64,000 nucleotides of DNA from Vibrio salinus (GTDB taxonomy: Bacteria; Pseudomonadota; Gammaproteobacteria; Enterobacterales; Vibrionaceae): positions 992,001 to 1,056,000 of the forward strand of contig NZ_JAJSDZ010000005.1 of NCBI RefSeq assembly GCF_021272385.1. The letters are read 5' to 3'. The notes beneath the pieces were generated by a model. It did no database searches. It had not been told where the DNA came from and saw nothing but the letters and a program-made list of their open reading frames with translations. Every line of letters begins with the position of its first letter. Position 1 is the stretch's first letter. This document shows positions 45,825 to 55,232 of this stretch, in pieces. Position numbers and translations under genes: made by a program.

Positions 45825-47894
45825 GTGCCAATTTCCGAAGAACTTAAATTTTGGTTTACCGAGTTAACATCACATAGTCCATTCTTCTTTGCATTAATCG
45901 ATGCAACCTTTCGTTATGCATTCGTAAATCACCGATATGAAGAAATATCAGATCTTTCACAGGAAGAAATGATTGGTTTAAGTGACAGAAAAATCTTTGG
46001 CAACAGCTATTATAATCAGGTAAAGCCCCTCTATGATCAGGCTCTGAACGGTCTTCGGGTCGAGTCTGAAATCAACTTCAAGATCAATGATATCGACAAC
46101 AGTGTATTCTGCATCATTTTCAGCATAAGTGACAAAGACGATAAGAAATACTTGCTGTTTCAGGGTATCGATATTTCAGATAAAGTTCTTTTGTCACAAT
46201 CTCTGTCTGAGTCTGAAGGAAAATTTAATGCTTTGCTCCATTCAGTAAGTGATGGGGTAATTCTTGCCGACCAAAACACGATCCTTTCTATTAACCCAGC
46301 CGCAACAAAACTGCTGGGATATGAATCAGCCGAAGAGTTGCTGGGAGAAACCCTTAATGCATTATTCATAGATAAAACATCAAAAGATCCTTACAAGATT
46401 GAAATAACCAATCTTCTTCGGCAGCAATCATCTATTGAATGTCTCACCAGTTCAATATGTGATTCAACTAAGCCAGTTAAACTGAGATACAGCAGTTCCT
46501 CTTTACTGGGCACTTCTGTTGATTTTATTTTTCTCAAAGATTTATCACAGCCAAGTGCAAATCTGACAAAACAAATTGACAAGAATCCCAAAAATATCAT
46601 TTCAACAACCGAACTCACTATTGACTCTTTAACAGGATTATATAATCGTAGTGGTTTTATCAAACGATTAGATCTGTTGATAAAAGATAAAACACCGCTA
46701 ATTCTTTACTATATCGATATTGATAATTTTAAGAATATCAACGACTCTCTTGGTCATACTATTGGCGATAAAGTTATCCGGGAAATATCAACACGGTTAA
46801 AACGAACGGTCCCTTCAGACGCTGTACTAGGCCATCTTGGTGCCGATGAATTTGCTGTTATTTTACCCGAACCTCCAATGCCTGAAATTGAAACGCAGCT
46901 TGCCGAGAAAATTATTGCTCTGATCAATGAACCCTTCAATCTGAATTATTTTAGCAAGCGCCTTGCCTGCTCGATTGGTACCGTCTCATTTCCTGAAAAT
47001 GGTACCGATGCCAGAAATCTTCTGCAAAATGCCGATACGGCCATGTATGAAGCTAAATCCCGTGGACGAAACCGAACCATAGCTTTCGAAGAGCGAATGA
47101 ATAAAGAAGCCAGAACCCGGTTATGGCTGGAAATTGAATTGCAAAAAGCCCTGCAACAAAATGGACTGGAAGTCTGGTATCAGCCAAAAGTCAGTGCACG
47201 AGATTACAGTATAAATGGCGCAGAAGCACTGATTCGCTGGAAACACCCAGTTGAAGGATACATTAGTCCCGGAGCCTTTATCCCTGTCGCGGAAAAAGCT
47301 GGGCTAATTGAGCAGGTTGGCCGGGTCGTCATGAGAGAAGTATTCGCTACTGTAAAACGGTGGAATCAACAAAAGATTTTACCCGGGAAAGTGGCAATCA
47401 ACCTGTCACCAGAACAGTTTGGTAATCCTAAATTGATTAAATATATGTCTCAATTGTTAAATGCTACCCGGCTAGAACCTTCATGCATCACCTTCGAGCT
47501 AACGGAAACAGCAGTAATGAGTGATGGTGACCATACCATTCAAATGCTGAATTCCATCAAAAAACTGGGATTTACCCTGTCCATCGATGACTTTGGAACA
47601 GGCTATTCATCATTGTCTTATCTTGCCCGCTTTCCTATCGATGAACTAAAAATAGACAGGGCATTTATTACAGATGTGGATACTCTGCCTAAACAGGTAA
47701 CCGTTATTGAAAATATAATCAACCTTGGTAAGTCATTGAATCTAAGTGTTGTTGCTGAAGGGGTAGAAACACAAAGTCAGGCCCAATTACTCTCCAGCCT
47801 CAACTGCCACTCTATTCAGGGTTTTCATTTTTATCGGCCACAACCTAGAAACGAAGTTGAAATATTATTCGCAAAGCAGATGAGAAGACGGTGA
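45825..47894 (+). CDS. rocS: PAS-GGDEF-EAL protein (rocS position)
   Basis: A protein of 689 aa. Two PAS-like regions (about 10-125 and 130-240) are followed by a GGDEF domain (265-430) whose signature reads GADEF instead of GGDEF, and by an EAL domain (445-685). The EAL domain has the metal and catalytic residues in place: AEALIRW, NLSPEQFG, DDFGTGYSSL, LKIDRAFI, VVAEGVET. It is therefore more likely a c-di-GMP phosphodiesterase with a weak or regulatory GGDEF. The position between ubiT and ubiU is that of V. cholerae rocS (VC0653), as I remember it. It starts with GTG. It is divergent from ubiT. Confidence 0.85.
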   Translation: MPISEELKFWFTELTSHSPFFFALIDATFRYAFVNHRYEEISDLSQEEMIGLSDRKIFGNSYYNQVKPLYDQALNGLRVESEINFKINDIDNSVFCIIFSISDKDDKKYLLFQGIDISDKVLLSQSLSESEGKFNALLHSVSDGVILADQNTILSINPAATKLLGYESAEELLGETLNALFIDKTSKDPYKIEITNLLRQQSSIECLTSSICDSTKPVKLRYSSSSLLGTSVDFIFLKDLSQPSANLTKQIDKNPKNIISTTELTIDSLTGLYNRSGFIKRLDLLIKDKTPLILYYIDIDNFKNINDSLGHTIGDKVIREISTRLKRTVPSDAVLGHLGADEFAVILPEPPMPEIETQLAEKIIALINEPFNLNYFSKRLACSIGTVSFPENGTDARNLLQNADTAMYEAKSRGRNRTIAFEERMNKEARTRLWLEIELQKALQQNGLEVWYQPKVSARDYSINGAEALIRWKHPVEGYISPGAFIPVAEKAGLIEQVGRVVMREVFATVKRWNQQKILPGKVAINLSPEQFGNPKLIKYMSQLLNATRLEPSCITFELTETAVMSDGDHTIQMLNSIKKLGFTLSIDDFGTGYSSLSYLARFPIDELKIDRAFITDVDTLPKQVTVIENIINLGKSLNLSVVAEGVETQSQAQLLSSLNCHSIQGFHFYRPQPRNEVEILFAKQMRRR

Positions 47895-47993
47895 ACATAA
47901 TGACCTTTTGAGTCTAAATCTGGCTCATATCAAACTTTAAATACTTTTTTTTACCTAGAATACATATGTTTATATTCTACAAAATGAGTTCAT

Positions 47994-49007
47994 ATGGAGT
48001 TGTTATGCCCAGCAGGTAGTTTACCTGCTCTCAAAGCAGCGATTGATCATGGAGCCGATGCTGTCTATATCGGATTTAAAGATGATACCAACGCTCGCCA
48101 TTTCGCTGGATTAAATTTCACAGGAAAACGTTTAGATAATGCGATCAATTATACTAAACAGCACAGAAAAAAAATCCATATTGCCATCAATACTTTTGCC
48201 CATCCAAACCGTTTTAAGACATGGACTCAGGCAGTGGATAAAGCCGCCGACTTAGGCATAGATGCTCTGATATTAGCCGATATATCTATTCTGGAATACG
48301 CTACAGAAAAATACCCACATATTGACCTTCACTTGTCCGTTCAAGCCTCAGCCACTAATAAAGCAGCAATCCGATTTTACACCGAAAACTTTAATATTAA
48401 ACGGGTGGTATTACCACGAGTATTATCCATGCCACAAGTAAAACAACTATCAACCGAGCTAGGTAGCAATGCCGAATTAGAAGTCTTTGCTTTTGGCAGT
48501 CTTTGTATTATGTCGGAAGGACGGTGCTATTTATCCTCTTATCTCACAGGAGAGTCACCCAATACTGTTGGAGCTTGCTCACCAGCCCGGTTTGTTCGCT
48601 GGCAGGAAACAGAAAGCGGACTTGAATCTCGATTAAATGGTGTACTCATCGATCTCTATAAACATGGAGAGAATGCCGGGTATCCAACCCTGTGTAAGGG
48701 GCGGTTCTGTACAACCAATAAGGGTGAAAAAAAGTGTTACCACACGCTTGAAGAACCAACCAGTTTAAATACTCTAGGGCTTCTTCCTGAATTATTTTCC
48801 GCTAACATTGCATCAGTCAAAATTGAGGGGCGGCAGAGAAGTCCGGCTTATGTCGCCGAAGTGACCAAAGTGTGGCGCAAAGCCATTGATGACTATCAGC
48901 GCCATCAACATGACTACTCAGTAAAACCAGAATGGAACCGCGCTTTAGAAAATCTTTCAGAAGGAACACAAACAACGCTTGGTGCTTATCATAGAAAATG
49001 GCAATGA
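47994..49007 (+). CDS. ubiU: ubiquinone biosynthesis protein UbiU (U32 family)
   Basis: A protein of 337 aa, peptidase-U32-like barrel. The four cysteines that hold the 4Fe-4S cluster in E. coli UbiU are present: Cys-171 and Cys-178 in SLCIMSEGRCYLSS, Cys-195 in GACSPAR and Cys-234 in PTLCKG. The UbiU-UbiV complex hydroxylates ubiquinone precursors without O2. ubiV follows after ten bases. Confidence 0.94.
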   Translation: MELLCPAGSLPALKAAIDHGADAVYIGFKDDTNARHFAGLNFTGKRLDNAINYTKQHRKKIHIAINTFAHPNRFKTWTQAVDKAADLGIDALILADISILEYATEKYPHIDLHLSVQASATNKAAIRFYTENFNIKRVVLPRVLSMPQVKQLSTELGSNAELEVFAFGSLCIMSEGRCYLSSYLTGESPNTVGACSPARFVRWQETESGLESRLNGVLIDLYKHGENAGYPTLCKGRFCTTNKGEKKCYHTLEEPTSLNTLGLLPELFSANIASVKIEGRQRSPAYVAEVTKVWRKAIDDYQRHQHDYSVKPEWNRALENLSEGTQTTLGAYHRKWQ

Positions 49008-49017
49008 GGAGATGAGA

Positions 49018-49896
49018 ATGAAATATTCTTTAGGGCCAATTCTGTATTTTTGGTCAAAAAATGACATCAATGCATTCTATAACGCCGCTTTAGACAGTGA
49101 TGCAGATATCATTTATTTAGGTGAAACCGTCTGCTCAAAACGAAGAGAGTTGAAACCGGCCGAATGGGTAGAACTGGCAAAATCACTAGCAAATTCAGGT
49201 AAGCAGGTCGTTCTGTCAACCATGGCTCTGTTAGAATCCAGCAGGGAAATCGATGTAATGAAAACGTATATTGATAATGGTGGACTACAAATAGAAGCTA
49301 ATGATATGTCTGCCATCCAGTTGGCTACCGATAAAGGGGTGCCTTTTGTTGCCGGTCCTGCTATTAATGCTTACAACGCCCATACACTGAAAGTTTTATT
49401 AAATAAAGGAATGACCCGGTGGTGCATGCCGGTGGAGCTTTCCAGAGACTGGTTAAAAAATACGCTACAACAATGCGAAGAATTAGGTATCAGAAATCAG
49501 TTCGAGGTGGAAATTTTCGGGTACGGGTACCTTCCATTAGCTTACTCTGCCAGGTGTTTCACTGCCAGAGCCGAAAACCGCCCCAAAGATCAGTGTAAAA
49601 AATGTTGTCTGAATTATCCAAACGGTATTTTAGTAGAAAGTCGGGAAGGAGAAGAAATTTTTACACTCAACGGGATTCAGACACAATCAGGACACTGCTA
49701 CAACCTGATTAATGAGCTGCCTTCTATGCATGATATGATCGATGTTGTTCGTCTCAGTCCACTCAGTATTGATACCTGCAGTTATATTCGTGACTTCAAA
49801 GCTAACGAGACAGGTAGTCACCCGGCGTTATTATCCAATAAGGAATGCAACGGCTACTGGCATCAGTTATCCGGTATGGAAACATTCACTCCGTGA
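49018..49896 (+). CDS. ubiV: ubiquinone biosynthesis protein UbiV (U32 family)
   Basis: A protein of 292 aa. With the start at 49018 the cysteines fall at 39, 180, 193 and 197, exactly the positions of the 4Fe-4S ligands in E. coli UbiV, which supports this start (GAGGAG six bases ahead). It acts with UbiU in anaerobic hydroxylation. The frame opens further upstream inside ubiU and also has an ATG at 49012. Confidence 0.94.
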   Translation: MKYSLGPILYFWSKNDINAFYNAALDSDADIIYLGETVCSKRRELKPAEWVELAKSLANSGKQVVLSTMALLESSREIDVMKTYIDNGGLQIEANDMSAIQLATDKGVPFVAGPAINAYNAHTLKVLLNKGMTRWCMPVELSRDWLKNTLQQCEELGIRNQFEVEIFGYGYLPLAYSARCFTARAENRPKDQCKKCCLNYPNGILVESREGEEIFTLNGIQTQSGHCYNLINELPSMHDMIDVVRLSPLSIDTCSYIRDFKANETGSHPALLSNKECNGYWHQLSGMETFTP

Positions 49897-49925
49897 TATG
49901 AGCAATACCATTGATGACAACCTAA

Positions 49926-49954
49926 ATCACCTGAAACTATTGTGTTCAGGTGAT
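49926..49954. terminator. hairpin between convergent ubiV and nlpI
   Basis: ATCACCTGAA / TTCAGGTGAT, a 10-bp perfect stem with a 9-base loop. No U-run, so it may be a weak or Rho-assisted terminator for either strand. Confidence 0.4.
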
Positions 49955-49974
49955 ATCGGCACATATCGTAATCC

Positions 49975-50877
49975 TTACACTTTTTCTTTCCCCTTGATCT
50001 GTAGGGCTTTCAGATGGTGATAAATTTTTTCCAGCTCAAGCATGGCATATCGATTTTCAATATACTCATAAATATTAAACGACAAAGACAACTTATAAAG
50101 TGCAATCGCATCTGCATATTGACCTTTCATCTGATAACGTTTAGCCAGGTAGAAATAAGCTTCAGTTAACCTCTGAGCTAACACCGTATTATCTTTGGTA
50201 CTATCAAGAATTTGCTTAAACGTCTGGCTATCAGCTTTGGGGTTAAGCATCATCCTGACAAGAGACCATCCCCATACATCTGGGTGATGTTCAGAATAAG
50301 TTCGCTTAAGATCCGCTTTCGCTTTTACCGGATCCAATTCACTTTCGATAATATAGACCCACAAGTAATGAAATGGTGCTTCAACCTTATCTGGTTTTAC
50401 CTGTTCAAGAGGTTCTATAGCCAACTTTGGCCTCTGACCATAATACAGCGCGATGGCCTGATTTCTTTTCGCAAACGCGTTTTTCGCATTTAACTCAATT
50501 GCGGAATCAAATGCCTCATATGCTGAATCAAACTGCCCGGTTTCAGTATAATAAACCCCAAGCATATTAAACGCTTCGGACTGAGCAGGATTCAGATCTA
50601 AAGAACGCTCTAAATCAAGGCGGGCTAAATTCTTAAGCCCCACAGAATCGTATAAATCGCCTCTTTCTAAAAACATTTTAGCCCTGACATCATCAGGTAT
50701 ATTTTTCCGGCCTAATAATTCTGTCAATTGAGCAATTTTGACTTCTTTGTCCAGACTGACCTGAACAGGTCTTGCCATCGGGGGATACAACCAACGGATA
50801 TTTTCTGAGTTTTGCTTATCCGATGATGCACATCCTAACAGAACCATACTACTCAGAATGATCGATAACCATTTCAC
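49975..50877 (-). CDS. nlpI: lipoprotein NlpI (TPR)
   Basis: A protein of 300 aa with a lipoprotein signal (MKWLSIILSSMVLLGC, lipid Cys-16). TPR repeats follow (RLDLERSLDLNPAQSEAFNMLGVYYTETGQFDSAYEAFDSAIELNAKNAFAKRN). NlpI is an outer-membrane adaptor that scaffolds peptidoglycan hydrolases and delivers MepS to the Prc protease. It follows pnp, as in E. coli, but a terminator lies between. Confidence 0.93.
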   Translation of the reverse strand: MKWLSIILSSMVLLGCASSDKQNSENIRWLYPPMARPVQVSLDKEVKIAQLTELLGRKNIPDDVRAKMFLERGDLYDSVGLKNLARLDLERSLDLNPAQSEAFNMLGVYYTETGQFDSAYEAFDSAIELNAKNAFAKRNQAIALYYGQRPKLAIEPLEQVKPDKVEAPFHYLWVYIIESELDPVKAKADLKRTYSEHHPDVWGWSLVRMMLNPKADSQTFKQILDSTKDNTVLAQRLTEAYFYLAKRYQMKGQYADAIALYKLSLSFNIYEYIENRYAMLELEKIYHHLKALQIKGKEKV

Positions 50878-50898
50878 GGCATTGATTTCCTTAAATAA

Positions 50899-50921
50899 AA
50901 AGGGAGCATACTGCTCCCTTT
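50899..50921 (-). terminator. terminator of pnp
   Basis: AAAGGGAGCA / TGCTCCCTTT, a perfect 10-bp stem with a 3-base loop. On the minus strand it is followed by TTTATTTAA. Confidence 0.85.
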
Positions 50922-50987
50922 ATAACATGCTTTTCAGGTAAAAAGCGAACTCGTAGAAAACAACCTACACAGTCCTGACATTAATTA

Positions 50988-53135
50988 CTAAGCAGAAGGT
51001 TGTTCTGAAGAATCTTCTGTCACGTTTTCTTCAGCTTTAGGTTCTGTTTTTTCAACCGCCGCTTTCATACTCAAGCGAATACGGTTCTGACGGTCAATTT
51101 CCAGTACTTTAACCTGAACTTCCTGACCTTCTTTCAGATAATCGCTCACTTTATCAACCCGCTCTTCAGCGATCTGTGAAATATGCACTAAGCCATCTTT
51201 ACCAGGCAAAATAGTGACAAAAGCACCGAAATCAGCCAGACGGGCTACTTTACCGGTATAAATACGACCAACTTCCACTTCAGCAGTAATCTCTTCGATA
51301 CGACGAATAGCTTCTTTAGCAGCTAAACCATCAGTTGCAGCGACTTTAACAGTACCATCATCATCAATTTCAATGGTTGTACCGGTTTCTTCAGTCAGCG
51401 CCCGGATCACAGCCCCACCTTTACCAATCACATCTTTGATCTTATCTGCGCTGATCTTCATTTTATGAATTCGTGGTGCAAATTCAGAAATATCTTCACG
51501 TGCAGAACCAATTGCCTGATCCATAACGGAAAGAATGTGCATGCGCGCACCTTTTGCCTGGTTGAGTGCAATCTGCATAATTTCTTTGGTGATACCTTCA
51601 ATTTTGATATCCATTTGCAGCGCCGTAACCCCGGTAGAAGTACCTGCAACTTTAAAGTCCATATCACCCAGATGGTCTTCATCACCAAGGATATCTGAAA
51701 GAACAACGAAATCATCGCCTTCTTTTACCAGTCCCATAGCAATGCCGGCAACCGATGATTTGATTGGCACACCAGCATCCATAAGAGCAAGAGAAGAACC
51801 ACAAACCGATGCCATTGATGATGAACCGTTAGATTCTGTAATTTCAGAAACAACGCGGACCGTATATGGGAAATCATCCACGGAAGGCATAACAGCTGCG
51901 ATACCACGTTTCGCAAGACGACCATGGCCAATTTCACGACGCTTAGGAGAACCGACAAAACCGGTTTCACCTACGCAGTATGGTGGGAAGTTATAGTGAA
52001 GAAGGAAATGATCTTTACGCTCACCAGTCAGTTCATCAATGATCTGAGCATCACGCTGAGTACCGAGTGTTGCCGTTACGATTGCCTGTGTTTCGCCACG
52101 GGTAAACAAGGCAGAACCATGAACCCTTGGAAGAACGCCTGTACGAACGTCTAACGCACGAACCATGTCTTTTTCACGACCATCGATACGGGGAGCACCG
52201 GAAAGGATACGACTACGTACCACTTTTTTCTCCAGAGAATGAAGCATATTATGCAGTTCATTTTCATCCAGAGATTCATCCTGCTCCAGTAAAATACGAA
52301 CAACATCTTCTTTGATTACGTTAACCTGGTCATAACGGGCCATTTTTTCAGTAATCTGATAAGCTTCAGTGAAACGGCTTTCTGCCAATTCAGCAATTTT
52401 CTCTTTCAGAGGCTCATTAGTAACCGGAGCTGTCCATTCCCACGCAGGAGTGGCAACTTCCGCAGCAAATTCGTTAATCGCATTAACAACCGCCTGTTGC
52501 TGCTCGTGACCATATACAACCGCAGCCAGCATCTCTTCTTCAGAAAGAATGTCCGCTTCTGATTCAACCATCAGTACCGCATTTTGAGTACCAGCCACAA
52601 CCAGATCCAAACGAGAGGTTTCCAGCTCAGCCTGACTTGGGTTCAGAACAAGCTGACCGTCGATATGACCGACACGTGCCGCACCGATAGGACCATTAAA
52701 AGGAATGCCGGAAACAGCAAGAGCAGCAGAAGTACCAATCAATGCTGGAATATCAGGCTGAACATCTGGATTAACCGCCATAACAGTTGCAATGATCTGA
52801 ACTTCATTCGTGAAACCTTCAGGAAACAAAGGACGGATAGGACGGTCAATAAGACGTGCTGTCAGTGTTTCACCTTCAGACGGACGACCTTCACGTTTAA
52901 AGAAACCACCGGGAATTTTACCTGCCGCATAAGTCCGTTCCTGATAATTGACCGTCAATGGGAAGAAATCCTGACCTTCTACAGCTTCTTTTTTACCAAC
53001 AACAGAAACAAATACGGAAGTGTCATCCATTGTCACCATAACAGCGGAAGTCGCCTGACGGGCAATCACACCGGTTTCTAGAGTCACGGTATGATTACCG
53101 TACTGGAATTTTTTAACTACGGGTTTTTCAAACAT
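50988..53135 (-). CDS. pnp: polyribonucleotide nucleotidyltransferase
   Basis: A protein of 715 aa, full-length PNPase. It has two RNase PH domains (first: [34 protein letters not shown]; second: [33 protein letters not shown]), then KH ([22 protein letters not shown]) and S1 ([22 protein letters not shown]). It degrades RNA by phosphorolysis and works in the degradosome. The leader at 53174-53290 forms the double stem typical of RNase III-dependent autoregulation. Confidence 0.97.
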   Translation of the reverse strand: MFEKPVVKKFQYGNHTVTLETGVIARQATSAVMVTMDDTSVFVSVVGKKEAVEGQDFFPLTVNYQERTYAAGKIPGGFFKREGRPSEGETLTARLIDRPIRPLFPEGFTNEVQIIATVMAVNPDVQPDIPALIGTSAALAVSGIPFNGPIGAARVGHIDGQLVLNPSQAELETSRLDLVVAGTQNAVLMVESEADILSEEEMLAAVVYGHEQQQAVVNAINEFAAEVATPAWEWTAPVTNEPLKEKIAELAESRFTEAYQITEKMARYDQVNVIKEDVVRILLEQDESLDENELHNMLHSLEKKVVRSRILSGAPRIDGREKDMVRALDVRTGVLPRVHGSALFTRGETQAIVTATLGTQRDAQIIDELTGERKDHFLLHYNFPPYCVGETGFVGSPKRREIGHGRLAKRGIAAVMPSVDDFPYTVRVVSEITESNGSSSMASVCGSSLALMDAGVPIKSSVAGIAMGLVKEGDDFVVLSDILGDEDHLGDMDFKVAGTSTGVTALQMDIKIEGITKEIMQIALNQAKGARMHILSVMDQAIGSAREDISEFAPRIHKMKISADKIKDVIGKGGAVIRALTEETGTTIEIDDDGTVKVAATDGLAAKEAIRRIEEITAEVEVGRIYTGKVARLADFGAFVTILPGKDGLVHISQIAEERVDKVSDYLKEGQEVQVKVLEIDRQNRIRLSMKAAVEKTEPKAEENVTEDSSEQPSA

Positions 53136-53173
53136 TCATTTTTCCTTTTTCCGGATTGATCCGGATAGTGTTA

Positions 53174-53290
53174 TCAATACACTCAAGGCATTACGAATCG
53201 CGACTAGTAAGAAGAAGCTAGTGATAACACCTTCTTAATAGTCGCGACCATCTGGCCGACATTAGTGACTGTAGTGCTTTGAGTATTTTA
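53174..53290 (-). promoter_or_regulatory. pnp leader: long stem-loop, likely RNase III/PNPase autoregulation
   Basis: TCGCGACTA (53198-53206) pairs with TAGTCGCGA (53239-53247), and AAGAAG with CTTCTT inside it. An outer pairing links ATACACTCAA with CTTTGAGTAT (about 53178-53286). In E. coli the pnp leader double-strand is cut by RNase III and then used by PNPase for autocontrol. The placement and form here agree with that. Confidence 0.65.
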
Positions 53291-53358
53291 TTGCTTTTTT
53301 TCTGCAATAAGCAGGTAGTATAAACTACTTACCTGAATTTTTGTTAAACTTAGATACT

Positions 53359-53385
53359 AAAAAAGGGGCTTAAAGCCCCTTTTTT
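53359..53385 (-). terminator. terminator of rpsO
   Basis: A run of six A, GGGGC / GCCCC stem and six T. It is symmetrical and lies between rpsO and the pnp leader, as in other gammaproteobacteria. Confidence 0.9.
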
Positions 53386-53397
53386 AACAAACTCTTC

Positions 53398-53667
53398 TTA
53401 GCGACGTAGGCCCAGACGTTTGATTAGTGCGTGATAGCGTTCCAGATCCTTACCTTTCAGGTAATCCAGAAGTTTACGACGGCTTGAAACCATACGCAGA
53501 AGACCACGACGGCTATGGTGATCGCCTTTGTGTTCCTGGAAGTGACCCTGAAGGTGGTTAATAGAAGCAGTCAGTAGTGCTACCTGTACTTCTGGTGAAC
53601 CTGTATCGCCTTCGCTACGTGCATATTCAGCAACGATTGCTGCTTTAGTTTCTGCATTCAGAGACAT
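53398..53667 (-). CDS. rpsO: 30S ribosomal protein S15
   Basis: A protein of 89 aa, the usual length. It matches S15 throughout ([49 protein letters not shown]). It binds 16S rRNA early in 30S assembly and represses its own mRNA. AGGAGAG precedes the ATG, with a promoter and a hairpin leader upstream. Confidence 0.98.
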   Translation of the reverse strand: MSLNAETKAAIVAEYARSEGDTGSPEVQVALLTASINHLQGHFQEHKGDHHSRRGLLRMVSSRRKLLDYLKGKDLERYHALIKRLGLRR

Positions 53668-53697
53668 ATTTCTCTCCTGAGAGTTAAGTTTATGTTT

Positions 53698-53727
53698 GTG
53701 TCAGCCAATCTCTGATTCAGCCGACAC
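53698..53727 (-). promoter_or_regulatory. rpsO leader hairpin (candidate S15 binding site)
   Basis: On the minus strand GTGTCGGC pairs with GCTGACAC (one mismatch) around a 14-base loop, just after the predicted transcription start and before the ribosome binding site. S15 autoregulation through leader structure is known in several bacteria; the form differs between groups, so the role is inferred. Confidence 0.4.
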
Positions 53728-53738
53728 GAGGAAGCGGG

Positions 53739-53767
53739 ATTATAGAGTATCTGCTACTGACTGTCTA
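53739..53767 (-). promoter_or_regulatory. rpsO promoter
   Basis: On the minus strand TAGACA, 17 bases, then a perfect TATAAT. It sits in the truB-rpsO gap and would start transcription near 53732. Confidence 0.75.
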
Positions 53768-53800
53768 GTACTCAGAAGAACCGAATCTACTGCTAAAAAA

Positions 53801-54736
53801 TTATTTTCTGACAACCAGTCTTTTGGGTGCGACCTTACCATCGTGATCAATTTCACCGACACCAAGAAAACACTTTTCTTCTCCAGCCGTGATTCGCACC
53901 TGACCGGAAACCGGACTTCCCGAGACCTGAACGGCTTGGCCGTGTAATACCATTTCGGCCAATTCAGCAATAACATTCACTTCAGGTAACGCTTCAACGG
54001 CGGTATCCATTGGTAACAATAATGGGTCCAACAATTCTCTTGGCTGAACATCCTGAGAATGCGCCACCTCCAGCAATGCTTCTAACTGTTCAAGCGTCAC
54101 CATTTTTTCGTATGGATAGCGGCCGACTTCGGTCCGGTGCAAGCTGGTTACATGAGCACCGCAGCCCAGCATTTCACCAAGATCATCGACAATGGTCCGA
54201 ATATACGTCCCTTTAGAGCAATGAATATCCATTTCAATTTCATCGTTATCAAAACGCAGTAACCGGATATCATATACGGTTATTTTTCTGGGTTCTCTAG
54301 GAATATCAATCCCCTGCCGGGCATATTCATATAAAGGCTTGCCCTGATATTTCAATGCAGAGAACATGGATGGCACCTGGTCGGTTTCCCCCCGAAAGTG
54401 TTCAATCTTGTCGAGTAAATCCTGCTGACTGACGTGAACATCGCGGGTCTGGACCACGTCACCGTCTGAATCGGACGTATTCGTCCGCTGCCCCAGTCTG
54501 GCAATGACGATGTAGCGCTTATCCGAATCCAGAAGAAACTGAGAAAATTTGGTCGCTTCACCAAGACAAATGGGTAACATGCCGGTCGCCAGCGGATCCA
54601 ATGCGCCGGTATGACCGGCTTTTTCGGCAAAATAAATACGCTTCACTTTCTGAAGCGCATCATTTGATGAAATGCCTGTCGGCTTATCTAACAGGACGAT
54701 ACCATCAACAGGGCGTCCTTTACGACGTCTGGCCAT
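53801..54736 (-). CDS. truB: tRNA pseudouridine-55 synthase
   Basis: A protein of 311 aa. It has the catalytic Asp-47 in [15 protein letters not shown], the KRY and RTxTSDSDG segments, [16 protein letters not shown] and a C-terminal PUA-like part. It makes the T-loop pseudouridine in tRNAs. The start codon shares one base with the rbfA stop (TAATG). Confidence 0.97.
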   Translation of the reverse strand: MARRRKGRPVDGIVLLDKPTGISSNDALQKVKRIYFAEKAGHTGALDPLATGMLPICLGEATKFSQFLLDSDKRYIVIARLGQRTNTSDSDGDVVQTRDVHVSQQDLLDKIEHFRGETDQVPSMFSALKYQGKPLYEYARQGIDIPREPRKITVYDIRLLRFDNDEIEMDIHCSKGTYIRTIVDDLGEMLGCGAHVTSLHRTEVGRYPYEKMVTLEQLEALLEVAHSQDVQPRELLDPLLLPMDTAVEALPEVNVIAELAEMVLHGQAVQVSGSPVSGQVRITAGEEKCFLGVGEIDHDGKVAPKRLVVRK

Positions 54737-55131
54737 TACTCATCATCTCCACGTCCGGCTGCCTGTTTTTTCATCTTATCGTTACTGACTACTTCGGATA
54801 CCAGATTCGACATTTTCATGCCGTCGACCAGAGTATTGTCATAAACAAAACGAATTTCAGGTGTTAATCTCAGGCGGATTTGTTTGCCTAATAACATGCG
54901 GATATGAACTTCGTGTTCCTTCAGCGCATTCAGACAACTTTCCGGTGTCTGCTCACCAACACACAAAAAAGTCACATAAACTTTTGCATAGGCCAGATCT
55001 CTGGAAACCTGAACTTCTGAGATGGTCACCATTCCCAAACGTGAATCACGAATTTCACGCTGCAGGATCATCGCTAATTCTTTTTGCAGTTGCTGGGCAA
55101 CTCGCTGTGTACGACTAAATTCTTTAGACAT
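54736..55131 (-). CDS. rbfA: ribosome-binding factor A
   Basis: A protein of 131 aa, KH-like fold: [51 protein letters not shown]. It helps 16S rRNA maturation and cold growth. Start at [11 protein letters not shown] (55131); the frame runs 17 codons further but those residues are not RbfA-like. Confidence 0.96.
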   Translation of the reverse strand: MSKEFSRTQRVAQQLQKELAMILQREIRDSRLGMVTISEVQVSRDLAYAKVYVTFLCVGEQTPESCLNALKEHEVHIRMLLGKQIRLRLTPEIRFVYDNTLVDGMKMSNLVSEVVSNDKMKKQAAGRGDDE

Positions 55132-55232
55132 ATGTTCTCTCACTATAGAAAGAATGGGGGGATGGATATACCAGCCCCCCATGGCGTATACAACAACCTT
55201 TACCGCTTCTTCACTGAAGCCGTAATTGTCGA

